DNA of 64,000 nucleotides from JAXGPP01 sp040766885 (GTDB lineage: Bacteria; Planctomycetota; Planctomycetia; Pirellulales; Thermoguttaceae). The translations under genes and the position numbers were made by a program. The notes beneath the pieces were generated by a model. That model was given only the letters and a program-made list of their open reading frames with translations. It did no database searches and had not been told where the DNA came from. Positions 19,801 to 27,411 of the stretch are shown here, one piece after another; position 1 is the first letter of the stretch, and the number at the start of each line of letters is the position of its first letter. The stretch spans positions 62,001-126,000 of the forward strand of contig JAXGPP010000007.1 in NCBI GenBank assembly GCA_040766885.1. The letters are read 5' to 3'.

Positions 19801-21163
19801 CGGTCTTCGGCAGATAGCGTGCCCCGCCGTTGTACTCGGCTCCGTCGTTGGCGATCTGGTTCACCGCCCACAGCGACGACGCATTGGAGCGGTAGTAATC
19901 GATCAGCGCAAAAGTGAACAGCGGCTGATTCGTCGGTCCGGCGACGAGGACCGCCGGGCGCTGCGCGTCGCCGGTGAGATAGGGCAACGTGACCAGGCGC
20001 GGGTTTAACGCGCCTACGGCCCGACCGGTGCGGAACTCGCCCACCTCGCCGCCCGGGCAGAGACAATCGATTACCAGCGATTTCTGCCACAGCCGGAGGC
20101 GGTACTCCACTTCGACTCGGCGCTCGCCCAAGACGCAGTGCCATCGCGAGATCACGGTCTCTCCCTCGCGGCGGCATTCGAGCGGTTCGATTTTCTCGGG
20201 CGGGGCCGATTTGCCTTGCTCGTCGATCCAGAATGCCACGCCGCCGCCGTCCAGCGGCCGGAAGGGCTCGCCTCGCCCCTCCCAATGCGCGGTCAGATCG
20301 CCCAGCGTTCCGCGGGCAGGCCGGTACTCGTAAACAAGATGCCCGTCGTCCCCCGCATAATGAAAGCGATACGACTCACCCGACTGCTCGAGCCGGACGC
20401 GATAGTCCTTGGCGAGGTTGTCGGGAAGGATGGTCTCTTCGCGCGTTGGAAAGGGCAAACGGCCCGGCCCGGTGTTCGTGCCGGGCGACTGGCCGGCAAA
20501 GAGTGTGAGATTGCGCGCCGGGCGCGGTGCAAACTCCAGCGGCGGCAACTCCTCGCGGTAAGCGGCGAGATTATCGACGTAGAGAGTACGGTCGTCGGTG
20601 TTCCGCCCGCCAAGAACCTCGATAGCCTCGATGGTCGCGGAGTCGCCTAGTGCCTCCATCTCGTCCGGGCTGAGCCGGCGGTGCATGAGCCACCACTCCT
20701 TCCAGCGGACGCGGCCCAGGGAGATTCGCACCGGCTGCCCCTGCCGGCCGCGAAGCACGAGCACGATCTCGACCTGCGGCGTGGTGCGATCGGGAACCCA
20801 GGCCCAATTGTTGCCGTAGAGCCACAGGTTGAGACAATCGAAGCTAGGCGGCAGATCGATGGCTCGCGGCGGCTTGATCGCCACACGCGGCTGCCCGCCA
20901 GCGGCCCGATAGGTGAGTTGACCGACATGCTCGCCCCACAGCGGTTGGCGCCTGGTGGCAGACCAGGTCGCCACGGCGTCGGCCGTCTCAACGGTCCAGC
21001 CGTCGAGATTCTCGAAATCAATCAGCGGCGGCCGCGTGTCCTCGGTCCGCTTGGCCCAGACCATTTCGTAAGGGCGGCTGCCGCTTGGTTCGTTCTCCTC
21101 CTGGCCAAGCGCTTGCCCGGCGGCTATCCAAAGAGCAACAACAACGGCGATGCGTTGAAACAT
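16808..21163 (-). CDS. Very large secreted protein with a glycosidase-like central domain
   Basis: The start at 21163 has a strong GGAGGAAAG ribosome site and gives 1451 aa with a signal peptide (MFQRIAVVVALWIAAG). The N-terminal third is beta-rich, with a carbohydrate-binding-like segment near residues 45-205. From about 470 to 800 the sequence looks like a TIM-barrel hydrolase: HGMSQIAITDHE, GFRYGIYNNYTDF, an Asp near 635 in AYCDVHT, and a Glu near 683 in VYSEGNN. These could be a nucleophile and an acid/base. The C-terminal part again looks beta-rich. The arrangement recalls endo-alpha-N-acetylgalactosaminidase-like (GH101/DUF5696) proteins, but I assign the family only tentatively. It lies 80 bp after the DUF1573 gene on the same strand. 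Confidence 0.7.
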   Translation of the reverse strand: MFQRIAVVVALWIAAGQALGQEENEPSGSRPYEMVWAKRTEDTRPPLIDFENLDGWTVETADAVATWSATRRQPLWGEHVGQLTYRAAGGQPRVAIKPPRAIDLPPSFDCLNLWLYGNNWAWVPDRTTPQVEIVLVLRGRQGQPVRISLGRVRWKEWWLMHRRLSPDEMEALGDSATIEAIEVLGGRNTDDRTLYVDNLAAYREELPPLEFAPRPARNLTLFAGQSPGTNTGPGRLPFPTREETILPDNLAKDYRVRLEQSGESYRFHYAGDDGHLVYEYRPARGTLGDLTAHWEGRGEPFRPLDGGGVAFWIDEQGKSAPPEKIEPLECRREGETVISRWHCVLGERRVEVEYRLRLWQKSLVIDCLCPGGEVGEFRTGRAVGALNPRLVTLPYLTGDAQRPAVLVAGPTNQPLFTFALIDYYRSNASSLWAVNQIANDGAEYNGGARYLPKTDGRRNACFERLFLTVSPRFEEILPNIPNPKSPWMHVTGSRVWRAHGASNRENDYALWKKVARHGMSQIAITDHEVGWRDSGESFTFRTRAAPGKGGDEGQAEYARKIRALGFRYGIYNNYTDFAPVNEHWHEDMVTRLSNGEWQTAWPRCYNPKPARAVEYESKLAPIIQQKFQLDTAYCDVHTAVRPWQYCDYDARVPGAGTFAATLYAYGEIMLHQKQTWNGPVYSEGNNHWYYCGLTDGNYGQDQGARLDERPWLVDFDLRKLHPLCCNFGMGNLGMFFGRDEGFGATPAERDARLDRFLAATLAFGHTGFLVMEGGMENAVRSYYSVQRIHAHYANQTVAEIRYADESGRLLDTSTAVATDAYQRSQVATRYSNGLEVVVNGHPSETWRTADAILPPNGWFVRGDLSDGKLLAFSALVDGHRADYVDSPAYIYANGRGRLTRFEKALCDGQLAANRRGDGSVELIPVGKCSTLAVALDGQSAAAVALDENGSEIGPAQTRFSRGLVHITPVDRAFSYILKPVAPPKVSLRSPRAAAVPGETVTVSGREEHAFRVPPEATPGEPLWQSFEDAWIDFDVRPLVGAELMLDGSLRLHLTPHVAAPTKATVTLAGEARTVELTPETPLALEWPWKRPSREEIQPVEVTVTAGNLHYRRTWWLKSEEAVLKMGEFPAEFTAGQRLRGEDEKSLDDVTRAVADWRENSCGGQSRRCLFMHPPYMHGVGYTFALSPAIRLPADPPAVLACEIGKADGSDSGDGIVFRIAVVDSTGRETLLAEKSWITHAWTPLEANLTPWAGKEVRLKLIADVGPDDNSSGDWACWSPIELRSRGLTLVTTVHDEAVELERVAGPHPQPRLTIGDLRGARAGVLHFQAIGLQSSGQYISHGKLNGVALGPLPAGGGNEAGGVWADVEMPIPAAALATVAEWNKFSIDNTGGDSFAVRGAWIELELADGRKASSQITRTAFTQPPGWPHGAGIAVPAGEPIEFRVRFTAVE

Positions 21164-21243
21164 GGCTTTCCTCCTGGTCGAACCAGTATGCAGGGGGAGG
21201 AACGCCGATGTCAACCGCCGAGCCCAACGCGAAGAATGCCGCG

Positions 21244-22365
21244 CTACTTGGCCGGAGCATGCCAACCAGCGGATTGGTTCGGCTCGCCGACGGAAGGCTC
21301 AACAGACTGGACCGCAGGTTCGGCACCGGGCGCGGGCTCGTCGGACGAAGCTTCGCCGTTGGTCGGCATGACTGGCTCGGCAGGAGCGACTTGAGCCACC
21401 ACTCGCACGTCCAGGGCCTCGCCCCCGCCCAGATTCGTCTCGACGCGGATCACGCTGTCGATTTCTTCCGCGGCCGAACCGGCCGTAAACGTCACCGGGA
21501 CCTGATGCACCGGGCGCGTGGCTTCGGAAACACGGAACGAGAAACGGGTGTCGGACGTGTAGATCCGCGTGATACTGAACGGAGCCTTGCCTTGCACAAT
21601 GAGGCTTCGGGTAACGCTCTGACCGCTGCGGAGCGTACCGAAATCGAGCGGCGATGGGCGGGCGCTCAGTTGCGGGACGATGATCCCTTCGACCGGCACC
21701 GGAACGCGCTTAGCGGCCGGGTTGCGGTCGTTCGTGACGAGCATCAAGTGGTCTTTGAGGTAGCCCGCCGGCGCGTTCGAGGCAAGTTCCACCCACAGGT
21801 CGTAAATCACCTGGCCGCCGGCCCGACTTACCGGAACTGCCTTCGCCGAGAGGAACGGGCGCGCGCTTTCGACGTCCAGAATCTCCCAGTCGCTGCGGCC
21901 CGCGTAGCTCACGGTCACCTTCTGACGCTGCGGCGTCCCCTGGGCGACCGACCCGAGTCGCACAGTGCCCGGCTCAAGGACTACGTCGCTGCGGATGTAG
22001 CTGTAGACGTGCAATTGCACTTCAGCCGGAAACGGCTTGTCGAATTTCACGCGGATCGTGGCCTCGCGACGGCCATAGAACCTGCGGGTATCGAGCCGCG
22101 CGACGATCTCGCTGCGTTCGTAAGTCTTGACCAGCGGCTGAACGATTTCCGGCACGGTGCAGTGGCAAGTCGAATGCACCGATTCCACGTGCACATCTTC
22201 GACATACGGGTTCTCGAAGGCGAAACGGAATTCGGCATTCGCACCCCGTGCCACGACACCGAAGTCGTGGCTCGTCACCTCGAACATCCGCTTGGCCCAC
22301 TCCTGAGCCGTTGCCGTGCCGCCGAATACCAGAAAGACGATCGCCGCAAGTAAGCACCGTCGCAT
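21244..22365 (-). CDS. DUF1573-domain exported protein
   Basis: A 373-aa protein with a signal peptide ending near ATAQ. It contains the DUF1573 motif HDFGVVARGANAEFRFAFEN followed by a Cys-His-Cys cluster (STCHCTVP) usual for the family. Further Ig-like beta segments follow (LDFGTLRSGQSVTRSL), with a disordered Pro/Glu-rich C-terminus. It is an Ig-like, probably periplasmic or surface protein of unknown role. It is upstream of the giant secreted protein on the same strand and may share its transcript. Confidence 0.85.
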   Translation of the reverse strand: MRRCLLAAIVFLVFGGTATAQEWAKRMFEVTSHDFGVVARGANAEFRFAFENPYVEDVHVESVHSTCHCTVPEIVQPLVKTYERSEIVARLDTRRFYGRREATIRVKFDKPFPAEVQLHVYSYIRSDVVLEPGTVRLGSVAQGTPQRQKVTVSYAGRSDWEILDVESARPFLSAKAVPVSRAGGQVIYDLWVELASNAPAGYLKDHLMLVTNDRNPAAKRVPVPVEGIIVPQLSARPSPLDFGTLRSGQSVTRSLIVQGKAPFSITRIYTSDTRFSFRVSEATRPVHQVPVTFTAGSAAEEIDSVIRVETNLGGGEALDVRVVAQVAPAEPVMPTNGEASSDEPAPGAEPAVQSVEPSVGEPNQSAGWHAPAK

Positions 22366-22625
22366 CGCTGCCTCGCGTCCTTCCTGAACAAGCTATTCCC
22401 GGCTGCCTGGAGGCCAAGCGCTTCCTGGTTCCACGGTTGAGCGCGCGACGCAACCGACGTTGTCGACCGGGATAGTCCGTCCGTTCCGCTCGCCGTCGTG
22501 CCGTCGTTTCCCAAACCGCTCAACGCAACTACTCAATCTCGCCGACGAAACCAACTCCCGAAAAACCGCGACCGGTGGAGTCCTCCGGCCACGACGCAAC
22601 GGGGCCTATCGTGTGTGAGATTAAT

Positions 22626-22654
22626 AAAATAGCGAATTTGCGGTCGCCGGGCAA
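22626..22654 (-). promoter_or_regulatory. Possible sigma-70 promoter for the DUF1573 gene
   Basis: On the minus strand TTGCCC and TATTTT are separated by exactly 17 bp in an A/T-rich patch. Matches to consensus are only partial (4 of 6 each). It would give a leader of about 250 bases. Apart from this, the 430-bp gap 22366-22796 contains nothing I can name. Confidence 0.3.
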
Positions 22655-22796
22655 TATGAAGTGTGGTTAACGACCCTGTGCGGGGTGCCACCAGCCCGGA
22701 TGATAGCCCCACCACAGAAAGATATCTTGGGAAAAATATCGGCGCTTGCGTGCTTTGCCGATTATCCAGTCCTTACAAAAACAGAAATCGGCAGGG

Positions 22797-23444
22797 TCAG
22801 CCGATCCCGGCGACTTGACAGGCGTAATGCAGGCCGTCCACCGCGGTCCGGCCATAGTAATCGCAGCCAGCCTTCTCGCACAGCAACTGACTGGCCGCCG
22901 CACCTCCGACCATCACCGCCAGGCCCTCGCGCAACCCCGCCGCCTGGATGGCTTCGATGGTGGCCGTGACCGCCTTGAACGAAGTGGTCAGCAGCAGGCT
23001 CATTCCTAGTACCGATGGGCGGTGTTCGCGTATGGCGGCCACGAATCGTTCTGGGGGGACGTCAACACCCAGATCGACGACACGAAAACCCGCACCGCGG
23101 AGCATCATGATCACGATGTCCTTGCCGATATCGTGGACATCGTGCTGTACGGTGCCCATGACGGCGGTGGCGGCGGAGGTTTCGGCGGCGGCCTGCCCCT
23201 GCTTCTCCAAGAGCGGCCCCAACTCGGCCATCACCCCCTTCATGATCATCCCGCCGTACATCAGGTCGGGGATAAAGCACTCATCCCGGCTGAAACGGTT
23301 GCCCAGTTCGATCATCCCGCGGTTGCATTCGGCGACGATCTCGACGGCCGGCGTTCCGGCGTCGATCTTATCCTTGACCAGCGCACGAACACGGTCTTCC
23401 TGGCACTGGGAAATGGCTTCCGCCAGACTGCTTGGATCGGACAT
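22797..23444 (-). CDS. Corrinoid (B12-binding) methyl-carrier protein
   Basis: The 215-aa product has a helical cap domain (residues about 5-88) and a B12-binding domain. The domain has the lower cobalt ligand His104 in DVHDIGKD, the serine motif SLLLTTS and the glycine motif MVGGAA. This is the architecture of MtaC/MtbC-type corrinoid proteins, which carry a methyl group between two methyltransferases. The start has a GGGGAGA ribosome site. Upstream on the same strand are a 56-aa protein and a UroD-fold protein, so the three likely form one methyl-transfer unit. The methyl donor cannot be told from the sequence. Confidence 0.92.
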   Translation of the reverse strand: MSDPSSLAEAISQCQEDRVRALVKDKIDAGTPAVEIVAECNRGMIELGNRFSRDECFIPDLMYGGMIMKGVMAELGPLLEKQGQAAAETSAATAVMGTVQHDVHDIGKDIVIMMLRGAGFRVVDLGVDVPPERFVAAIREHRPSVLGMSLLLTTSFKAVTATIEAIQAAGLREGLAVMVGGAAASQLLCEKAGCDYYGRTAVDGLHYACQVAGIG

Positions 23445-23492
23445 CGATCGTCTCCCCTGGGTATCGTCTCAGTCGCGGCCTGAACGGCCGAC

Positions 23493-23663
23493 TCAGAATG
23501 ACAGCAGGCACTGCCAGATGTAGGTATAAGCCAGCCCGTCAGTCTCTTGCCAGAGCCGCTTCACCAGTTCCGGATCGCCTTTGATCTCCGGAAGCTCTTG
23601 AACCTTCTCTTCCCAAGGAACCAGCGTGCCGGGCGGCCGCTTTGTCTCGCGTGGCTCGAACAT
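23493..23663 (-). CDS. 56-aa protein in the corrinoid methyltransferase operon
   Basis: A small frame starting MFEPRETKRPPGTLVPWEEK and ending QCLLSF. It has an AGAGGA ribosome site five to ten bases before the ATG. It begins 15 bp after the stop of the UroD-fold gene and ends 48 bp before the corrinoid gene, all on one strand. Its composition (many charged residues, two Trp, and Pro-rich start) is protein-like and its codon use resembles the neighbours. It has no signal peptide or membrane helix. I do not recognise it; a small accessory of the methyl-transfer complex is a guess based on position only. Confidence 0.65.
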   Translation of the reverse strand: MFEPRETKRPPGTLVPWEEKVQELPEIKGDPELVKRLWQETDGLAYTYIWQCLLSF

Positions 23664-23678
23664 GGCATTCCTCTGCTG

Positions 23679-24875
23679 TCAGTAAACGCCGAATTCCCGC
23701 GTCGCGTCGGTCATCGCGCGGACGTTCTCAATCTGCGTGTCATCCTGCATGATCGCGCTGGCATCCATGATGTAGCCGCCATTGCGGCCCGCAACGTCGA
23801 TCAGCTTGCGGCAATATTGCCGCACATCGTCGGGTTTGCCGAAGGCGAGAAGGTCGTTGGGCAACCCGCCGCTCAGGCAGAACTTCTCTCCCAGGATCCG
23901 CTGCGACTGCTCGAGGTCGCTGCGGTCGATGTGGAACACGATGCTCCGCTCGGGAAGCTCAGCAAGTTGCTTGAGGTTTGGCGTCCAGTCTCCCTCGGCG
24001 TAGAACAGCGTCTGGATCCCCTTCTTCCACAACTCCTCGATGATCCACTTCAGGCTGGGCCAGTAGAACTTGTCGAACTGCTGCGGCGAGACGAAGGGGA
24101 CGCAGCCCCGATGCATCCACAGGCCCACCGGCACGTTGCGGGCCGGATCGGCTCCGCTGGCGGCCACGTGCAACAAATGCGGCGCCAATGCTTCGCAGGC
24201 CGCGAGCACCTGATCCGGCCGGCGGAACAGGTCCATGCACAGTGCCTTGTAGCCCCGCAGCTTGTCGGCCAGGATGTCGAATGGGGCCTTGAGGATGCCC
24301 GAGATGGCGGAAACCGTCCCCGACTCGCTCCGCATCTGCGCGATCTGCGTGCCGAACGAGCCGAAGTACTGCATCATCGCCATGCCGCCGCGGACAAACG
24401 ACAAGTTGTTCCGCAGCGTCGCGGGCTCGCCGATCGGCCGCACGTCTTCCGTCACGCGCGGCAGCCACACGTTGTACAGGAATCCGGTCGGATCTTCGAC
24501 GAGCAGACCGTACTCATCGTCGCGCATGTAGGCGTTGTCTTCGGGCGGCTCCTTGTACTGAAACGCCACGTCGGGCGGGATATCGATTCCCGGCACGGCG
24601 TAGTACCTCAGGCCGATCGCCTTCGTCAGCCCGGTCCACACATAGACCATGTTCGGCACGATGGCGTCCCAGTCGAAATCGGCGGCGCACTTGCGGGCCG
24701 CGTCGAACGCCTTCTGGTAGTCGTGCGTGACTTCCTGGCAGTTGTAGCCGGCGTATTTCGCGGTGAACTCGGCCACAAACGGTCGGATGGGAACCCGGTC
24801 CGGTTTCTCGTTCCGCATCGCCGCGGTGTAGCGTTTCAGCCGTTCGCAGTAGCGGTTCTCCATCGCGTCAGACAT
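23679..24875 (-). CDS. Uroporphyrinogen decarboxylase-fold methyltransferase
   Basis: The ATG at 24875 (398 aa, MSDAMENRY) has GGAG nine bases upstream. The sequence fits the UroD/MtaA superfamily: a barrel with FHIDRSDLEQSQRILG and SGGLPNDLLAFGKPDDV near the C-terminus, and MDASAIMQDDTQIENV. True heme-pathway UroD enzymes share the fold, but the adjacent corrinoid gene indicates a role in methyl transfer to or from cobalamin. It is the first gene of the three-gene unit. Which substrate supplies the methyl group (a methoxylated or methylated amine compound, for example) is not visible. Confidence 0.88.
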   Translation of the reverse strand: MSDAMENRYCERLKRYTAAMRNEKPDRVPIRPFVAEFTAKYAGYNCQEVTHDYQKAFDAARKCAADFDWDAIVPNMVYVWTGLTKAIGLRYYAVPGIDIPPDVAFQYKEPPEDNAYMRDDEYGLLVEDPTGFLYNVWLPRVTEDVRPIGEPATLRNNLSFVRGGMAMMQYFGSFGTQIAQMRSESGTVSAISGILKAPFDILADKLRGYKALCMDLFRRPDQVLAACEALAPHLLHVAASGADPARNVPVGLWMHRGCVPFVSPQQFDKFYWPSLKWIIEELWKKGIQTLFYAEGDWTPNLKQLAELPERSIVFHIDRSDLEQSQRILGEKFCLSGGLPNDLLAFGKPDDVRQYCRKLIDVAGRNGGYIMDASAIMQDDTQIENVRAMTDATREFGVY

Positions 24876-25092
24876 GACGATCGGCTCCGGAAGTCGAACC
24901 AATTAGAGCGGCACCACGGCCACACTGGCAGCAAGCTAAGCGTTCACAACTCACACGAAGACTGGTCCGTTTCGGCGCGTTAGTCCGGTTTGGCGCGTCA
25001 TCCGACGGCCGAGAACACAGACCCGTCCCTTCGGTCATAGCGTGAACGGTTATGGCAACGAGGCCGTAGTATGCCAGACGATGGAGGGGAAG

Positions 25093-25896
25093 TCAATTCT
25101 CGCCGCAGTGGCTGCCGGCGGGCTCGCCGAAAACGTAGGTCCGGCCCGCCTGCCCGATCTCCAGGTGGTCGATCCCGAGGGCCGCCAGTTGCTCGACCAC
25201 CACGGGAAAACACCGCGGCTTGATGTGGACCACGACCCACCGCGTCGGCCGGCCGACCTTGCCCACCTCGGCCGCGAAGAGTTGCGGTGTGAGATGCCGC
25301 GCCGCGGTCGCGATGTCGGCCATCTCATCGGGAAAAGTGACTTCGAGAAATACGCCGTCCAGCCGGGCTAGCTGCCGCGCGTGCCGCCAGATGTCTTCAG
25401 TCGGTCCCGTATCCGACGCCACGATCACCGTGGCCTCCGGCGATTCAAGCACGAAACCCACGGTCGGCACGACGTGGTTCATCGCCAGCGGCGTTACCTG
25501 GATGCCCTCGACCTCAACCGGTGTGCCGGGCTCGATCCGCCGCCAGATCGCCAGCGGGCGCGGCAGGCTGGCGAAGACTTCCAGCTTGGGCCACAACCGG
25601 CCGTTGAAGATGTCGCTCTCAAGGCAGTCGAGCACTTCCTGCGCGGCATAGACGGTCACCGGTTCGGTGGCGTCGTCGTAGCGATTCTCCAAAAGCCCCG
25701 GAAGTGAGGCCAGGTGGTCGATGTGAGTGTGCGAGATGAACAAGTGGCGGACACGGGCCTGCCGGATCGAGTCGCCCCATACGCCGATCGAACCGGCGTC
25801 AATCGCAAGGAAATCGTTGACCAGGTAAGAGGTCAGGTACTGGCGGCACGACGATTCCGGCGGGCCGGGCGATGAGGGCACCACGGTGATGCGCAA
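25093..25896 (-). CDS. MBL-fold hydrolase, class II cyclic nucleotide phosphodiesterase-like
   Basis: A 267-aa protein starting with TTG behind GGAG. It has the metallo-beta-lactamase motif HTHIDH (His56, His58, Asp60, His61), SSCRQYL and IDAGSIG in the N-terminal strands, SDTGP in the middle and a late VVHIKPR. This layout matches class II cAMP phosphodiesterases and related MBL hydrolases. Two zinc ions would be bound by the His/Asp cluster. No signal peptide is visible, so it probably acts in the cytoplasm. It lies between a methyltransferase set and the DUF1501 gene without obvious functional link. Confidence 0.8.
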   Translation of the reverse strand: MRITVVPSSPGPPESSCRQYLTSYLVNDFLAIDAGSIGVWGDSIRQARVRHLFISHTHIDHLASLPGLLENRYDDATEPVTVYAAQEVLDCLESDIFNGRLWPKLEVFASLPRPLAIWRRIEPGTPVEVEGIQVTPLAMNHVVPTVGFVLESPEATVIVASDTGPTEDIWRHARQLARLDGVFLEVTFPDEMADIATAARHLTPQLFAAEVGKVGRPTRWVVVHIKPRCFPVVVEQLAALGIDHLEIGQAGRTYVFGEPAGSHCGEN

Positions 25897-25989
25897 GGCG
25901 AAGCTCCAGAGGGGACGCAGAAGCGGTGCCCTGAATTATCGGCTCTTCCCCCCAGCGGTCAATTGGCGTGTCCTCGTCCTCCGCACCCC

Positions 25990-27411
25990 CTATGCCAGCA
26001 CTTCGCGGATGACGTGCCCGTGAACATCGGTTAGTCGGCGGGCTGTGCCGTTGTGATAGTACGTCAGCCGCCGGTGATCCAACCCGAGCACGTCGAGCAC
26101 CGTCGCATAGAGGTCGTATACGGTGGCCACCTTGTCCACCGCCCTGCGGCCAAACTCGTCGGTCGCGCCGTAAGTCACGCCGCTGCGGACCCCCGCGCCC
26201 ATCATCCAGACCGTGAATCCGTCCGGGTTGTGGTCCCGTCCGGTGGTGCCCTCCTGGTGGGTCGGCATGCGCCCAAACTCCGTGGTCCACAGCACGAGCG
26301 TATCCTCCAGCAACCCGAGCGATTTCAGTTCACCGATCAGGGCCGCTGTGGGCTGATCGAAAATCGGGCAGTGCCGTTCGTAATCCGCCTGAAGCGTCTT
26401 GTGCGCGTCCCAGTTCAAAAGCCCGTCCACCCCCGAGGCCCGCGACGCGCAATAGAGCGTCACGTAGCGGACGTCGCGCTCCAGCAGACGCCGCGCAAGC
26501 AGGCAATTTCGGGCATACGCGGCTTTGTATTCATTCGCATCCTCGGTGCCGTAGAGCTTGTGAGTCGCCGGCGACTCGCGCCCCAGGTCCGCGACCTCGG
26601 GGGCCGACATCTGCATTCGTCCGGCCAGCTCATAGGCGGCCATCCTGGCCCGCAGTTGCGTTTCACCCGGGTGCTGGTCGGCGTGGCGGCCATTCAGCAG
26701 GTCGAGAAATCCCCGCGTGTCCGCCTCCGCCTCCGCGCTTATCTCGGCCGGCGTCTGAAGGTTGCGGATCGGCTGATGGGCGCTCAAGACGATCCCCTGG
26801 TGCTCGGCCGGCAGGAAGCCGCAGTTCCAGTTCGCCGGGCCCGACGGGGGCTCGCCCCGGATATCGGTAATCGCCACGTAGGTAGGAAGGTTCTCGTTTA
26901 AACTCCCCAGGGCATAGCTCATCCAGGCGCCGTTGGCCGGGAAGCCGTCGGCCACAAAGCCCGTGTTCATAAACACGCAACCCGGGCCGTGCGTGTTGCT
27001 GCGCGACGTCATCGAATGGATGAACGCCATGTCGTCCACATGCTTCCCCAGGTGCGGCAACAACTCAGTGACCGGTTTGCCCGTCTCGCCCCGCCGGACG
27101 AACTTCCACGGACTCTGCATCAAGTTGCCGTTCTTGCCCTGGAACGAGACGAAGTCCTCAGCCCCGGGTAGCGGCTGTCCGTGAAACTTCTCCAGCGACG
27201 GCTTGTAGTCCCAGGTATCTACATGCGACACGCCCCCCGGACAGAAGATCTGCAATACCCGTTTCGCCCGCGGCTGGAAGTGAGGATTCTGCGCCTCAGG
27301 GGCCGCTTCGGCCCTCAGTTGTCCCAGCAGCGTACCCGCGGCGATCCCGGCCAGGCCGGTCGCCATGTCGCCGAGGAACCGGCGGCGGTCGAAGGCTGTT
27401 TCAGTGGACAT
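25990..27411 (-). CDS. DUF1501 exported protein (sulfatase-like fold)
   Basis: A 473-aa protein with a twin-arginine signal (DRRRFLGDM and a hydrophobic stretch to about residue 35). It continues with the family landmarks GGVSHVDTWDYKPSLEKFHG, HGPGCVFMNTGF, and LVLWTTEFGRMPTHQ followed by GRDHNPDGFTVWMMGAG. Its ATG overlaps the end of the PSD1 gene by 11 bases, showing tight translational coupling. DUF1501/PSD1 pairs are very frequent in planctomycetes. The fold is related to alkaline phosphatase and sulfatases, but the substrate is unknown. It is probably in the periplasm-like compartment. Confidence 0.93.
   Translation of the reverse strand: MSTETAFDRRRFLGDMATGLAGIAAGTLLGQLRAEAAPEAQNPHFQPRAKRVLQIFCPGGVSHVDTWDYKPSLEKFHGQPLPGAEDFVSFQGKNGNLMQSPWKFVRRGETGKPVTELLPHLGKHVDDMAFIHSMTSRSNTHGPGCVFMNTGFVADGFPANGAWMSYALGSLNENLPTYVAITDIRGEPPSGPANWNCGFLPAEHQGIVLSAHQPIRNLQTPAEISAEAEADTRGFLDLLNGRHADQHPGETQLRARMAAYELAGRMQMSAPEVADLGRESPATHKLYGTEDANEYKAAYARNCLLARRLLERDVRYVTLYCASRASGVDGLLNWDAHKTLQADYERHCPIFDQPTAALIGELKSLGLLEDTLVLWTTEFGRMPTHQEGTTGRDHNPDGFTVWMMGAGVRSGVTYGATDEFGRRAVDKVATVYDLYATVLDVLGLDHRRLTYYHNGTARRLTDVHGHVIREVLA

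Noticed and set aside
23679..24875. Heme-pathway uroporphyrinogen decarboxylase (hemE)
   Set aside because: The fold is shared, but the operon with a corrinoid protein and the divergent sequence point to a methyltransferase.
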